From Thermoleophilia bacterium (GTDB lineage: Bacteria; Actinomycetota; Thermoleophilia; RBG-16-64-13): a stretch of DNA of 64,000 nt. The notes below the pieces were generated by a model. It saw only the letters and a program-made list of their open reading frames with translations. It was not told the DNA's origin and ran no database searches. The position numbers were made by a program, and so were the translations under genes. The stretch spans positions 2,500,822 through 2,564,821 of the forward strand of contig JAOSKU010000001.1 of NCBI GenBank assembly GCA_027493445.1, read 5' to 3'. Shown in pieces: positions 8,526-17,941 of the stretch. The first letter of the stretch is position 1; each line of letters opens with the position of its first letter.

Positions 8526-9572
8526 CGGCCCATCACCTCGATGAAGAGCCGCTCGAAGTTCCCGTGGCATACTTTCTCTACCTGACGTGGAACGAGCCCC
8601 CCACCCAAGAGAAGCCCCTCGATCTTGGCGTAGTCTCTAACCGAGTCAAGGCCGGTGGGAGTGCTCTCGACGCCATCGAGGTCACCGCCAAGGCCCACAC
8701 AGTCCTCGCCTCCCACCTTGATGGCGTGTTTCACATGCTGCAGGATCAGGCCAAATGGAGGCCGGGGGATAGCCTTGATTACCGGACCGCTGGTCTCGAG
8801 GGCCTCGTCGAAGGTCTGCTCTCCTGCCTTGACCGCCCGAAAGAACTCGTCACGAGCCTGCTTCTCCTTCGCGAAGAAGTCTGCGGAGAGGAAGCCGGAA
8901 CCCATGTTGATGCCCATCACTCCACCCCGCTCCCCCAATGTGCGGATCATTTCGTCGGTCAGGTTGCGGTCGTTGGGGGAGATCGCCCGGCAGTTGCTGT
9001 GGCTGGCTACGAACGGCCTGTGCGCCACACGGACGACGTCGAAGAAGGCTTGGTCGGAAGCATGGGAAACATCCACCACGACACCCATCTCTTCGCAGAG
9101 CTGCACGAGGGCCTCGCCCTTCTTGGTGAGGCCGGAGCCGCCGCCAAAGACCGTGCCGCAGAAGGGGTTGTCACCCCAGGCCAGGGTTAGCAGCCTGACC
9201 CCGGCCTCGAAAAAGGCCGCCAGATTGTTCAGGTCGCCCATCAGCGGGTCGGCGCCTTCCAGAGAAGCGATGGCGGCTATCTTCTCCGGCACCTCCAGAG
9301 CGGCCTGAATATCCCCAGGGCCGCGGGCGAAGATGAGATTGCCGCTGTGCTGCCGGCACAGAGCTTGCACCGTCTCGACCATTTGCATGGCAAGTTCGTA
9401 CTCGTGTCCCCTCGCGCGCTCGGCATAGACCCAGGCGGCGAAAACCTGGGCCGACATCCCGGCCTCCAACATGCCTCCGAGAGTTACGTGCAGACCAGTA
9501 TCTCCTGCAAAACCGGCCTGTTTTTCAACCACCTTCTGCACCGTATCGCAGTGGGCGTCAAAAAAATCTCAC
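8522..9572 (-). pseudogene. M19 family membrane-type dipeptidase, frameshifted at codon 5
   Basis: Zinc-dependent renal-dipeptidase-type enzyme that cleaves dipeptides, often with a D-residue. The main frame gives VHVTLGG..., VSHASD, VASHSNCR and GLGGDLDGV, which carry the metal ligands of the family. The HxD motif (DAHCDT) lies upstream of the first ATG in that frame. It follows GTG 9572, which has AGGAGG seven bases before it. A run of seven T on the coding strand (9560-9566) throws the GTG out of frame; six T would give MRFFDAHCDTVQKVVEK without interruption. I therefore read it as a full gene with a +1 homopolymer indel. Start slippage on the T-run is a less likely alternative. Confidence 0.85.
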
Positions 9573-9632
9573 GGGTGCACCTCCTTGGCCGTGCTTGTGT
9601 TCGAATCTTCCGGACCGGCGATGGAGGCGGCC

Positions 9633-10754
9633 TCAAGCGTCCTTCATCAGCTCCTCGATGGGTCGATAGGGGATGTCTTCGTAGTAGCGCTCCGAAGAGA
9701 ACGCAACTTGCCCCGCCGGGGTGCGGAGAGCAGCTCTCATCCTCTCGTGAGAGCGGGCGCCGACGACCAACATTTCAGTCCCGTCGGTGATGCTCGCACT
9801 CATCACGCCTTCAAGGGTGACCGGGTCCATCATGAGGAGAAGGTCAGGGAGCATGCACACGAGTTTTCCGTCCCGCCAGCCGACCATGGTCTCATTCTTG
9901 ATGATGATCTTGAAACTCTGACCGCTGAAGGAGCGTTTGCCTTTGAGGAAGACCTTCGCGTGGTAGTGCCCTCGGGTATTGTCACTCTCGACGCGTGTGA
10001 CTTCACCCCAGAACAGAGGCCATCCGCGCAGGAAGCGGGCAACTCTCCGGAGTCTCTCCTCGGGCTCACCGGTTAAGCTGCCCGCGAACTCCCCGAGTTT
10101 GATAGCCTGGCTGAGAGTGCCCGGGATGACCCCGCGCTTCAGCGTAGCACCGTCCATTGGAGAGCCAACAGTTGCGACCATGCCATGGGTCCGCGTGACC
10201 AGGAAACGCCCCAGCTGATCGGCGAACAGATCGCCGCAACGATCGACAAAAACAACGTTGTTCTCCAAGTCGATCATGGCGAGGGGCGTGAGTCGAGCCC
10301 CGCAGATGGACATGCTCGTCATGTGAGTCTCGGGGACAGCCCGCCCAGCCATGTCGCCGTCGATAACGGGGATGCCCAGGCGCGCGCCGGCGGTGACAAT
10401 GACTACAGTGTTGCCCCCGCCCAGCTCTGTGGCCAGCAGGTAGTCGATCTTCTTCCCTAGATAGCGGCCAAGCTCGCGGACCGCGCGACCGAACTCGAAG
10501 TCGTGCTCCCAGCGGGCGAGGACCTCGTTGACGTCGATGGGATCGGCAACCGACCCCAGGTAGCCTCCCGAGACAACGACGGCATCGTCCGGGACCTCGT
10601 CGGGTGACACCAAAGAGCAGTAGCGGCCGGCGGCGAAATCCGCCTGCATCACCGGCTCACCGAACTCGCGCGGCGGCCCCCCGCCGCCGGTGCCGAGGAT
10701 CCCGAGTCCCTTCAGCAGGGCTTCAATCTCGTCGCGGTCCCGCAATTCGTGCAT
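9633..10754 (-). CDS. DUF917 family protein
   Basis: A 373-residue protein of the DUF917 family, often found beside hydantoinase, racemase and transport genes. Family features seen are GILGTGGGGPP near the amino end, ATELGGGNTV, and a central PVIDGDMAGRAVPETHMTS block. ATG 10754 was chosen because AAGGAGG lies six bases before it; an earlier ATG in frame overlaps that site. It sits between the racemase and the dipeptidase genes in the same direction. Established knowledge of the family is thin; a role in thiohydantoin or hydantoin-type substrates has been proposed for relatives. I infer catabolism of a modified or D-amino acid derivative. Confidence 0.85.
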   Translation of the reverse strand: MHELRDRDEIEALLKGLGILGTGGGGPPREFGEPVMQADFAAGRYCSLVSPDEVPDDAVVVSGGYLGSVADPIDVNEVLARWEHDFEFGRAVRELGRYLGKKIDYLLATELGGGNTVVIVTAGARLGIPVIDGDMAGRAVPETHMTSMSICGARLTPLAMIDLENNVVFVDRCGDLFADQLGRFLVTRTHGMVATVGSPMDGATLKRGVIPGTLSQAIKLGEFAGSLTGEPEERLRRVARFLRGWPLFWGEVTRVESDNTRGHYHAKVFLKGKRSFSGQSFKIIIKNETMVGWRDGKLVCMLPDLLLMMDPVTLEGVMSASITDGTEMLVVGARSHERMRAALRTPAGQVAFSSERYYEDIPYRPIEELMKDA

Positions 10755-10799
10755 CTTACGCCTCCTTGACATGGAAGACGGTGAGGACGGGCCGATGAC

Positions 10800-11507
10800 C
10801 TAGGACAGAGGCCTTCTCCATTCCGGCGATTCGTAGGCCTTCTCGCTGTGAGCGACCCCCAGCACGCGCCAACCCAGCAAGGCGCCAATGGCAGCCAAAG
10901 TTGGATCAAGCACCGGGGCCCCAAAGCCTGTGGCCGCAAACTCCGATTTGACCCTCTCGGTCACGTGCGACATGCCGGTGCAGCCCAGGATTATGGAATG
11001 GGCTCCATCCTCCGACACCGCCAGGCCGGCCTGCTCCAGCAGGCCGGCCACCAGCCGATCGGCCTGCACCAGCTCGGCGACCGGCATTCCCACGCTCCGT
11101 ACCGATGCCAACCTCTCACGAACCCCGTAGACGGTGGCCTGGTCGACCACGATGGGTGTGCCGGAGCTAGCCGGGAGGATGACGGAGAAAGTCTGCCCGA
11201 GGCCGGCGGCAAGCAACATTGCCGATTGGGCCGGGCCGGCCACCGGGATCCGAACGAGCTCCCGGGCCGCTTGAAGGCCCGGGTCCATGAAGCAGTTGAT
11301 CACGACACCGTCAACCCCTTCCTGGGCTGCCTTCCTCACTCGGTCCAGGATCAAGGGAACGGCGATGGCGTCGTCGTAGCGGGACTCGATGGAGGTTGGG
11401 CCTTCGGGAAGCCAATCGATCTCCGCCTGAATGAACTCGGGGAGGCGAGGCAGGGCTCCCTCGTTCAGAATCCCTCTTGCCACTGGGTTTACGATCCTTA
11501 TCCGCAC
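10800..11507 (-). CDS. Asp/Glu/hydantoin racemase superfamily protein
   Basis: Cofactor-independent racemase of about 235 residues. Two active-site cysteines are visible: GVVINCFMDPG in the first half and SIILGCTGMSHV in the second. The amino end RIRIVNPVA matches hydantoin-type racemases. I prefer GTG 11507, with GGAGGGG eight bases upstream; an ATG at 11537 would overlap the dppF stop and add ten residues. Its neighbours are the dipeptide transporter and DUF917, which suits racemisation of a hydantoin or amino acid derivative taken up by this operon. Confidence 0.85.
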   Translation of the reverse strand: MRIRIVNPVARGILNEGALPRLPEFIQAEIDWLPEGPTSIESRYDDAIAVPLILDRVRKAAQEGVDGVVINCFMDPGLQAARELVRIPVAGPAQSAMLLAAGLGQTFSVILPASSGTPIVVDQATVYGVRERLASVRSVGMPVAELVQADRLVAGLLEQAGLAVSEDGAHSIILGCTGMSHVTERVKSEFAATGFGAPVLDPTLAAIGALLGWRVLGVAHSEKAYESPEWRRPLS

Positions 11508-11526
11508 ACGCTCATCCCCTCCATCG

Positions 11527-12537
11527 TCAGCCGCCATTGCTGCTCACATACACAGGCTGGTCTTTGAACTGCTCGGCGAAATGGCAGGCGGCCCGGTGCT
11601 CAGTGATTATTCCGCGAAGCTTTGGTTCCTCCTCGCTGCATATGGCGGCTGCCCAAGGGCAGCGCGGATGGAAACGGCAGCCCGGCGGCGGCGAATCGGC
11701 GCTGGGAACGTCCCCACCCAGCACAAGCCTCTGCTTCCTGAGGGTGGGATCAGGGATGGGAATGGCCGCCAGAAGCGCCCGTGTGTAGGGATGAAGCGGG
11801 GTCGCATAGATCGGCTCGGTGCGAGCTATCTCCACAATCTTGCCTAGATACATGACCCCCACATCGTCACTCATGAAGCGGACCACGCTGAGGTCGTGGG
11901 AGATGAAAAGGTAGGTCAAGCTGAACGCCCTTTGCAGGTCCTTGAGGAGATTGAGGATGTGGGCCTGAACACTGACGTCCAAGGAGGCAGTAGGTTCGTC
12001 AAGGACAACAAAGCGCGGATTGGTGGCGAGAGCGCGGGCAATCACGACTCTTTGCCTTTCCCCCCCGCTTAGCTCGTGCGGGTACCTGTTCAGGTGATCC
12101 AAGTTGAGACCCACCCTCAGTGTTAGAGACGCGACTGTCTCGTAGAGCTCGGACCCCCGCTTCATACCGACCAGCTGCAGCGGCTCGGCCACCGTGCTCT
12201 CGACCGTCATCCGCGGATCCAGTGAGGACTGGGTGTCTTGAAACACCATCTGCATCTGGGGGCGGAGTTCCTTCCAAGACGCACCCTCCGCCTTGCTCAG
12301 GTCGATATCCTCGAACATGACGAAGCCCTCGGTGGGATCGAGAAGCTTCACGGCGATCCGTCCCAAGGTACTCTTGCCGCAACCCGACTCACCCACCAGC
12401 CCCAGGGTCTGACCCTTCCCTATGGTCGCATCCACTCCGTCTACCGCGCGGGTGTAGCCCACCGTACGTCCGAAGAAACCCCCGCTTATGGGAAAAAGCT
12501 CTCTCACGTGCCTCATCGTCAGAAGGGGTTTGGTCAT
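11527..12537 (-). CDS. dppF: Dipeptide/oligopeptide ABC transporter ATPase, DppF type
   Basis: Second ATPase of an Opp/Dpp importer, 336 residues. Walker A GESGCGKST, signature LSGGERQRV, Walker B FVVLDEP and the switch histidine in FISHDLSVV are all present. The carboxy end has the Cys-rich CRFHPRCPWA segment typical of Opp/Dpp ATPases. ATG 12537 overlaps the dppD stop (ATGA). It is fifth of five transporter genes and is followed by the racemase gene. Confidence 0.93.
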   Translation of the reverse strand: MTKPLLTMRHVRELFPISGGFFGRTVGYTRAVDGVDATIGKGQTLGLVGESGCGKSTLGRIAVKLLDPTEGFVMFEDIDLSKAEGASWKELRPQMQMVFQDTQSSLDPRMTVESTVAEPLQLVGMKRGSELYETVASLTLRVGLNLDHLNRYPHELSGGERQRVVIARALATNPRFVVLDEPTASLDVSVQAHILNLLKDLQRAFSLTYLFISHDLSVVRFMSDDVGVMYLGKIVEIARTEPIYATPLHPYTRALLAAIPIPDPTLRKQRLVLGGDVPSADSPPPGCRFHPRCPWAAAICSEEEPKLRGIITEHRAACHFAEQFKDQPVYVSSNGG

Positions 12538-13601
12538 GCGGCCTCCCACGAACCTCGCCGGGGCGGATACCAGAGATGACAGGCCGCCATGTGTCCATCG
12601 GAAACTGCCTGGAGGAGGGGCTTCTCGGTGGCGCATACCTCTCGCGCGTGCGGGCAACGCGGGTGGAAGCGGCAGGCAGAGGGCGGGTGGATCAAATTGG
12701 GAACCGACCCCGGAATGCTGGGCAATCGCTCACTTGGGTCCTGATGGAGCTTGGGCACGGCATCCAGCAGGAGGTTCGTGTAGGGGTGTGCCGGGCTGAC
12801 GAAAAGCTCCCTCGTGGGCGACGCCTCGACTACGTCTCCGGAGTACATCACGATGACCCGGTCGCAGATCTCCGCGACGATGCCAAGATTGTGCGTGATC
12901 AGCAGCAAGGCTCCCCCAGTTTCCTGGCGAAGCTCTCCCAAGAGCAGGAGGATTGCCGCCTGCACCGTCACGTCTAGCGCGGTGGTGGGCTCGTCGGCGA
13001 TGATCAACTTGGGGTTGCATGCCACCGCCATGGCTATGAGGCAGCGCTGGCGCATTCCACCCGAGAGCTGATGCGGGTACTGCCTGGCCACGCGCTCAGG
13101 GTCGGGCATGCGAACCATGTGCAGGGTGTCGACCACCCGCCGGTTCAGCTCCTTCCCCCTCAGCCTCTGGTGGAGAGAGATGACCTCGCCAATCTGATTG
13201 CCGATGGTGAAGACCGGGTTCAGGTAGGTGGAAGGATCCTGGAAGATCATCGCTATGCGATTTCCCCGAATGCGGCGCATCTCAGCTTCGGTCAGCTGGA
13301 GGAGGTCCTTTCCCTCGAACCAGACCTCGCCGTCCAGTATCCGTCCGGGCTCCTCTACGAGCCTCATGACTGACAATGCGGTCAAGCTCTTGCCGCAACC
13401 AGTCTCACCAACCAGGCCAACCGCCTCGTTGCCGCGGATGTCGAAGCTGACCCCATTCAGCGCCTGCACCACACCTTGATAGGTGAAGAAGTGGGTGCGA
13501 AGGTTCTCGACCGAGAGTAGAGACTGGCCCCGGCCGCTCCCGGTTGCTTCGCCCGCGTGCGCAGTCGCGACGGGAGCATCCCGACTCATGCTCCCTCTCA
13601 T
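12534..13601 (-). CDS. dppD: Dipeptide/oligopeptide ABC transporter ATPase, DppD type
   Basis: First ATPase of the importer, 355 residues. Walker A GETGCGKSL, signature LSGGMRQRC, Walker B LIIADEPTTALD and the switch histidine in LITHNLG are visible, and the carboxy end carries CRFHPRCPHA. ATG 13601 overlaps the dppC stop by four bases. An ATG four codons later, with GAGAGGGAG in front, is an equally plausible start. Confidence 0.93.
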   Translation of the reverse strand: MRGSMSRDAPVATAHAGEATGSGRGQSLLSVENLRTHFFTYQGVVQALNGVSFDIRGNEAVGLVGETGCGKSLTALSVMRLVEEPGRILDGEVWFEGKDLLQLTEAEMRRIRGNRIAMIFQDPSTYLNPVFTIGNQIGEVISLHQRLRGKELNRRVVDTLHMVRMPDPERVARQYPHQLSGGMRQRCLIAMAVACNPKLIIADEPTTALDVTVQAAILLLLGELRQETGGALLLITHNLGIVAEICDRVIVMYSGDVVEASPTRELFVSPAHPYTNLLLDAVPKLHQDPSERLPSIPGSVPNLIHPPSACRFHPRCPHAREVCATEKPLLQAVSDGHMAACHLWYPPRRGSWEAA

Positions 13602-14620
13602 CCCCGGGACCTCGGGTCGACGAGGTCGCGCAGACCGTCACCCAGCATGTTGAAGCCGAGAACGCTCACCAGGATGGCGATGCCGGGGAATCCGGCCACC
13701 CACCACTGGTCCATGAAGTAGGGTCGCCCGGCGTTGATCATCAGACCCCATTCGGGCGTAGGCACTTTCACGCCTATCCCCAAGAAACCAAGGCTCGCGG
13801 CAAGCAGGATGGTATAACCCATGTCCATCGAGGCTTGGACAATGACGGGCCCCATGCTGTTCGGCATCACGTGTCTCAGCATCACCCTTCGCCAGGAGGA
13901 GCCGGAGACCCGGGCGGCCTCGATAAAGGCCTCCTGCCGCACGGAGAGGACAAGCCCTCGGACCAGACGCGCGTACCACGGCCATCCGGCGATTGCGAGC
14001 GCGATGATTACATTCTGCATCCCACCCCCAAGCGCTGTTGCGATGGCCAGGGCGAGAACCAGCTGTGGGAAGGCCAGGAAGATGTCGGCCACCCGCATGA
14101 TCAGGGTGTCCACCCAGCCGCCGAAAGTACCCGCTACGAGTCCGATGGGGACACCGAGCACGGTGATGGAGAGGACGGCGAGTATGCCCACTCGTAGGGA
14201 GATGCCGGCGCCATGGATGATGCGGCTCAGGATGTCTCTCCCCACTTCGTCCGTGCCCAACCAGTGCTTCGAGCTCGGCGGCTGGAGAGAGTTGAGCATG
14301 TCCAGCTTGACGGGGTCATGGGGAGCGATGAGCGGGGCCAGGAGCGCCACCAAGACCAGCCCCAGCACGATGATGAGTCCGGTTATGGTGAGCGGGTTGC
14401 GCCGCAGCAGGTACCAGCTGAACTTGAGCCGTTTCATCCGCCGCTCCCGGGCGTAGCGCTTCCGGGCCGCTGCGTAGGTGGGGGAGTCCTCGGCGATAGT
14501 TGTCAGACTGGTGCCGGCCGGGCCTCCGGGCGTCGCGGCCAGCACAGACCCGACCAGGGGCCCGTCAAGGCCGCCAGAGGCGGCCGGCTCATGCTGCGGC
14601 TCGTCTCGCCTGTCACTCAT
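13598..14620 (-). CDS. dppC: Dipeptide ABC transporter permease, DppC type
   Basis: Inner-membrane permease of 340 residues. A hydrophilic amino end of about 75 residues precedes the first span (NPLTITGLIIVLGLVLVA). The mark TDEVGRDILSR is typical of DppC/OppC. The coupling loop AARVSGSSWRRVMLRHVMPN contacts the ATPase. It starts 13 bases after the dppB stop and overlaps dppD by four bases. Confidence 0.92.
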   Translation of the reverse strand: MSDRRDEPQHEPAASGGLDGPLVGSVLAATPGGPAGTSLTTIAEDSPTYAAARKRYARERRMKRLKFSWYLLRRNPLTITGLIIVLGLVLVALLAPLIAPHDPVKLDMLNSLQPPSSKHWLGTDEVGRDILSRIIHGAGISLRVGILAVLSITVLGVPIGLVAGTFGGWVDTLIMRVADIFLAFPQLVLALAIATALGGGMQNVIIALAIAGWPWYARLVRGLVLSVRQEAFIEAARVSGSSWRRVMLRHVMPNSMGPVIVQASMDMGYTILLAASLGFLGIGVKVPTPEWGLMINAGRPYFMDQWWVAGFPGIAILVSVLGFNMLGDGLRDLVDPRSRG

Positions 14621-14632
14621 TACCGGAAGACC

Positions 14633-15646
14633 TCACTCCAGCCGTATCCTTGGGTTGAGGATCATGTAGGAGACGTCCACCACCAGGTTGGCGAGGACGT
14701 ATACGAAGGCGATGACCACAGAGACTCCCATGATCGTCGTGTAGTCCAGATTCGTTATGGAGGTGGCAGCCAGAGAACCCAGCCCCGGCCAAGAGAAGAT
14801 CCACTCGACCACGAAGGCGCCGCTCAGCATCGAGCCGAACATCATGCCCAGTATTGTCACGGTCGGGATGAGCGCGTTCTTGAATGCATGCTTGAGAACG
14901 ACTTTCCTACGGGAAAGCCCTTTGGCACGCGCGGCCTTGATGTAATCGCGCTGCAAGACCTCGAGCATGCTGGCGCGGGTCATACGGGTGATGCTGGTGA
15001 TCCCCGCCAAGGCCAGCGTGATGCCGGGGAGAAGGATGTGCTCCAGGCTGTCAACCAAGGCGGCACCGTTGAGCGTCAGAGCGCTATCCAGCAGGTAGAG
15101 ACCGCTAATGTGACTGGGGGAGGCAATCATATCGCTGGTGCGCCCGCCCGAGGGGAGCCACCCGAGATACCGGAAGAAGACGAGCTGAGCCACCAGGGCC
15201 AGCCAGAAGGTGGGCACAGCTCCGCCGATCAGGACGAAAAGTCGAGATAGATGGTCGGGCAGCTTGTTGCGCCAATTGGCTGAGACGACACCCACAGGAA
15301 TCCCTATCAGGCACATGAGAATCAAGGCGAAGAGCGCCAGCTCGATGGTGGCCGGAAGCCTGTCGCTGATGTCATCCATCACAGGGCGACGTGACTGGAT
15401 GGAAACACCCAAGTCCCCTTGGACCAGACCTTTCACGTAGATGCCGTACTGCTCGTAAACGGGACGGTCGAGGCCCCACCGGTGCCGGATGGCCTCGACC
15501 GTCTGCTCGTTTGCGTAGATGCCGGCGATTGCCCGCGCCGGGTCCCCGGGTATGGAGTGCGAAACGGCAAAGGTCAGTAGGGTCACCCCGAGAAAGACGG
15601 GGATAACCTGCAGGATCCTACGCCCTATCAAGTAGTAAAGCTTCAC
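14633..15646 (-). CDS. dppB: Dipeptide ABC transporter permease, DppB type
   Basis: Inner-membrane permease of 337 residues. It opens YYLIGRRILQVIPVFLGVTL, the standard DppB start, has PGDPA near the amino end, and carries the coupling loop AARAKGLSRRKVVLKHAFKN. The start codon is GTG 15646 with only a weak GGA upstream. It is separated from dppA by 137 bases that hold a hairpin. Confidence 0.92.
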   Translation of the reverse strand: MKLYYLIGRRILQVIPVFLGVTLLTFAVSHSIPGDPARAIAGIYANEQTVEAIRHRWGLDRPVYEQYGIYVKGLVQGDLGVSIQSRRPVMDDISDRLPATIELALFALILMCLIGIPVGVVSANWRNKLPDHLSRLFVLIGGAVPTFWLALVAQLVFFRYLGWLPSGGRTSDMIASPSHISGLYLLDSALTLNGAALVDSLEHILLPGITLALAGITSITRMTRASMLEVLQRDYIKAARAKGLSRRKVVLKHAFKNALIPTVTILGMMFGSMLSGAFVVEWIFSWPGLGSLAATSITNLDYTTIMGVSVVIAFVYVLANLVVDVSYMILNPRIRLE

Positions 15647-15707
15647 ACTGGTTCCGTCAAGCTGACTCCAGTCTTCTCACGTGTCATCATACTTGCCGGG
15701 TTCCTTA

Positions 15708-15732
15708 GGGGCTCGTTTCAAGACGAAGCCCC
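15708..15732 (-). terminator. Hairpin between dppA and dppB
   Basis: Arms GGGGCTCGT and ACGAAGCCCC pair with a single bulged base around a six-base loop. It lies about 50 bases past the dppA stop on the transcribed strand and has no T-run. It resembles the stem behind livK and may lower read-through from binding protein to permease. Confidence 0.4.
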
Positions 15733-15783
15733 GGCCGCCCCGGCCGCACTGGGCGGCGCGATGGGGCCGTGCTCAAGCGAGCT

Positions 15784-17442
15784 CTAGGACTCTTTGCCCT
15801 CGATTGAGAGGTTGTACCAGTTGACGAGACCGTGGTAGTAGGGGATGTATTCGTAGCCCTTGAGCCATGGCTTGTAGACCATGACGTGCTCTACCTCTGC
15901 TACCCAGATACCCGGGCAGTCGTCGTTCAGCTTCATGATCACCTGGGAGTAGAGCCGCTCACGCTCGGCTTGATCCATTGTGGAGTTGGCGTCATCCAAC
16001 ATCTTGTCGGTCTCGGAAGTGCCCCAGCCGGGGTTGATCACCGTGATAGCGCTGGTATGCCACCACATGAGGATGTCAACCGGGTCAGGGATGGCAGCCC
16101 ACATCTGATAGGAGGCCATGTCGAAAGGCTTCTCTCCCTTGGGCTTCTGGAGCTTCTCGAAAAGAACCGGCCAGGTGGTCATCTCTACGTCGAGTTTGAT
16201 GTTGGCCTCGGCCAGGTTCTGCTGCAAGATCTGGAACAGGGACTTGTAGTTCAGGATGTCCATGCCGGATAGCTTCAGGGTAAAGCCGTCTGCGTAGCCC
16301 GCTTCGGCCAGCAGGCTCTTGGCCTCTTCCACGTTGCGGTTGTACTTCACGGCTTCCTCTGGAATGGGCGGCCACACCGACGAGGGGATGGGGCCATAGA
16401 CCCGTTTCGCGTATCCCTTGAAGGAGCCTTCGATAGCGGTGTCATAGTCGAACAGCAGGGCGATGGCTTTGCGCACCCGCACATCGCTGGTCGGCTTCTT
16501 GTCCACGTTGAAGGTGAACTGTGTGAGGGTGGTGGTCGGGTCGCGTTTGAGAACGATGTCGGGATTGTCCTTCATCTGGTCGACGATCTCGATCGGAAGA
16601 TCGTCGGCAGCGATGTCAACCTCCCCCTTCTCCAGCATGAGACGGGCCGTTGCCGGCTCCTTGACGATGCGGTGGATGATCTTGTCCACGTGCTCGCCAT
16701 CCCAGCCCCGCCAATACTCCGGGAACTTCTCGTAGACCAGCTCCTGGTCGTGCGTCCAGGAAGTGAGCGTGTAGGGCCCGGTCCCGGATTCGTGATCACG
16801 GAAGTAGTCCTTGGCCCAATCGCCCGGGGTTGTCTCATTGGCTTTCACGGCGGCCGGTGAAGGACCCATGTAGATGCCCCGCTGTCCAGCCAGCGTCGCC
16901 AGGAAGGACGGGCTCACCTGGCTCAGGACGATCTGCACGGTATAAGGGTCAACCACCACCACATCCTTGACGGGCTGCCAGTACTGGGCAGCCGCGCCCT
17001 CGAGAGCCATGATGCGCTGCCAGGTGAAACGGACGGCGTCGGCATTGAACTCCGTGCCGTCGTGGAACTTCACGCCTTGACGAAGCTTGAATGTGTAAGT
17101 CAAGGCGTCCGGAGATGCATCCCAAGACTCGGCGAGGCCGGGCTCGAGCTCGCCGGACGGGTCGCCGATGTTGATCAGACGCTCGTAGAAGGCCACCTGG
17201 GATTCAAGCCCGCCGCCGACGGTTACCTCGTCGGCGGGATCAAGTGAGTTGGGGTCGTTGTTGCGGGTGGCAACCAGGGTCACTGGTCCTGTCGGGGCGG
17301 CTGTGGTCTCCGTGCTTCCGGCGGGCGCCGTCGTGGTAGTGGTCTCTTCGCCGGCGCAAGAGGCCAAGGAGAGAGCTACCACGAACGCGAGCGCGACCAG
17401 TGGCAAGGTGGTCAGCCATGTCTTTGCCTTTGGAGTTTTCAA
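15784..17442 (-). CDS. dppA: Dipeptide/oligopeptide-binding lipoprotein, DppA type
   Basis: Extracytoplasmic family 5 binding protein, 552 residues. The start is TTG 17442 with GGAGGG about six bases upstream. A lipoprotein signal ends LSLASCAG, followed by a Thr/Glu-rich linker. Family marks include LNIGDPSGELEPGLAESWD, YTFKLRQGVKFHDG and ESGTGPYTLTSW. It heads the dppABCDF-racemase-DUF917-dipeptidase operon. The cargo is probably a dipeptide or amino acid derivative handled by the downstream enzymes (inference from context). Confidence 0.93.
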   Translation of the reverse strand: MKTPKAKTWLTTLPLVALAFVVALSLASCAGEETTTTTAPAGSTETTAAPTGPVTLVATRNNDPNSLDPADEVTVGGGLESQVAFYERLINIGDPSGELEPGLAESWDASPDALTYTFKLRQGVKFHDGTEFNADAVRFTWQRIMALEGAAAQYWQPVKDVVVVDPYTVQIVLSQVSPSFLATLAGQRGIYMGPSPAAVKANETTPGDWAKDYFRDHESGTGPYTLTSWTHDQELVYEKFPEYWRGWDGEHVDKIIHRIVKEPATARLMLEKGEVDIAADDLPIEIVDQMKDNPDIVLKRDPTTTLTQFTFNVDKKPTSDVRVRKAIALLFDYDTAIEGSFKGYAKRVYGPIPSSVWPPIPEEAVKYNRNVEEAKSLLAEAGYADGFTLKLSGMDILNYKSLFQILQQNLAEANIKLDVEMTTWPVLFEKLQKPKGEKPFDMASYQMWAAIPDPVDILMWWHTSAITVINPGWGTSETDKMLDDANSTMDQAERERLYSQVIMKLNDDCPGIWVAEVEHVMVYKPWLKGYEYIPYYHGLVNWYNLSIEGKES

Positions 17443-17703
17443 CTCAGCCCTCCCGTGCGATTCGAGTCGACGTGACTCCGGGACACTCTGTGCAAGGCTT
17501 GCCTGCGGGGCCTCCTTTCACCCTAGTTGGCTTTCGCGTGACTTCAAGGGGAACGCCCTCGCTCCTCATCCACTCGAACCGAACTCCTTGCGGTCGCTTC
17601 CTCTTCTGTTGGCCGGCCCCCGCCCGCAAAACCGTCCAGACCTTTCCTTAGGCGAATGATTGAACTGGGCCATGGATGACATCTCCGCCTCGCCAGTAGG
17701 GCC

Positions 17704-17941
17704 CTAGGGGCCTCCAGGAGAGAGACCGCACACAGCTGAAACCTCCATCAGGACACCCTTGGGAAGTGCTGCCACCTGCACCGTCTCGCGGGCCAGGGGC
17801 TCAGACTCGAAGTAGCGCCCGTAGACCTCGTTGAAGGCCGGGAAGTTAGCCATGTTCGAGGAAGCAGCCGGTCTTGAGCACCGACCCCATGGCCGCCGGG
17901 GCGGCCTCCGAACTGATGATCCGCCCTTTCCTTGCGCTCAT
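17704..17941 (-). pseudogene. RidA remnant with internal deletion (copy 2)
   Basis: The start ([19 protein letters not shown]) jumps straight to [10 protein letters not shown], so roughly 55 codons of the middle are missing compared with copy 1. A further one-base shift separates this from the intact-looking end ([15 protein letters not shown] to [11 protein letters not shown]). The ATG overlaps the stop of aminotransferase copy 2, exactly as in copy 1. A deletion of this size is not a sequencing slip, so this copy is genuinely dead. Confidence 0.88.
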
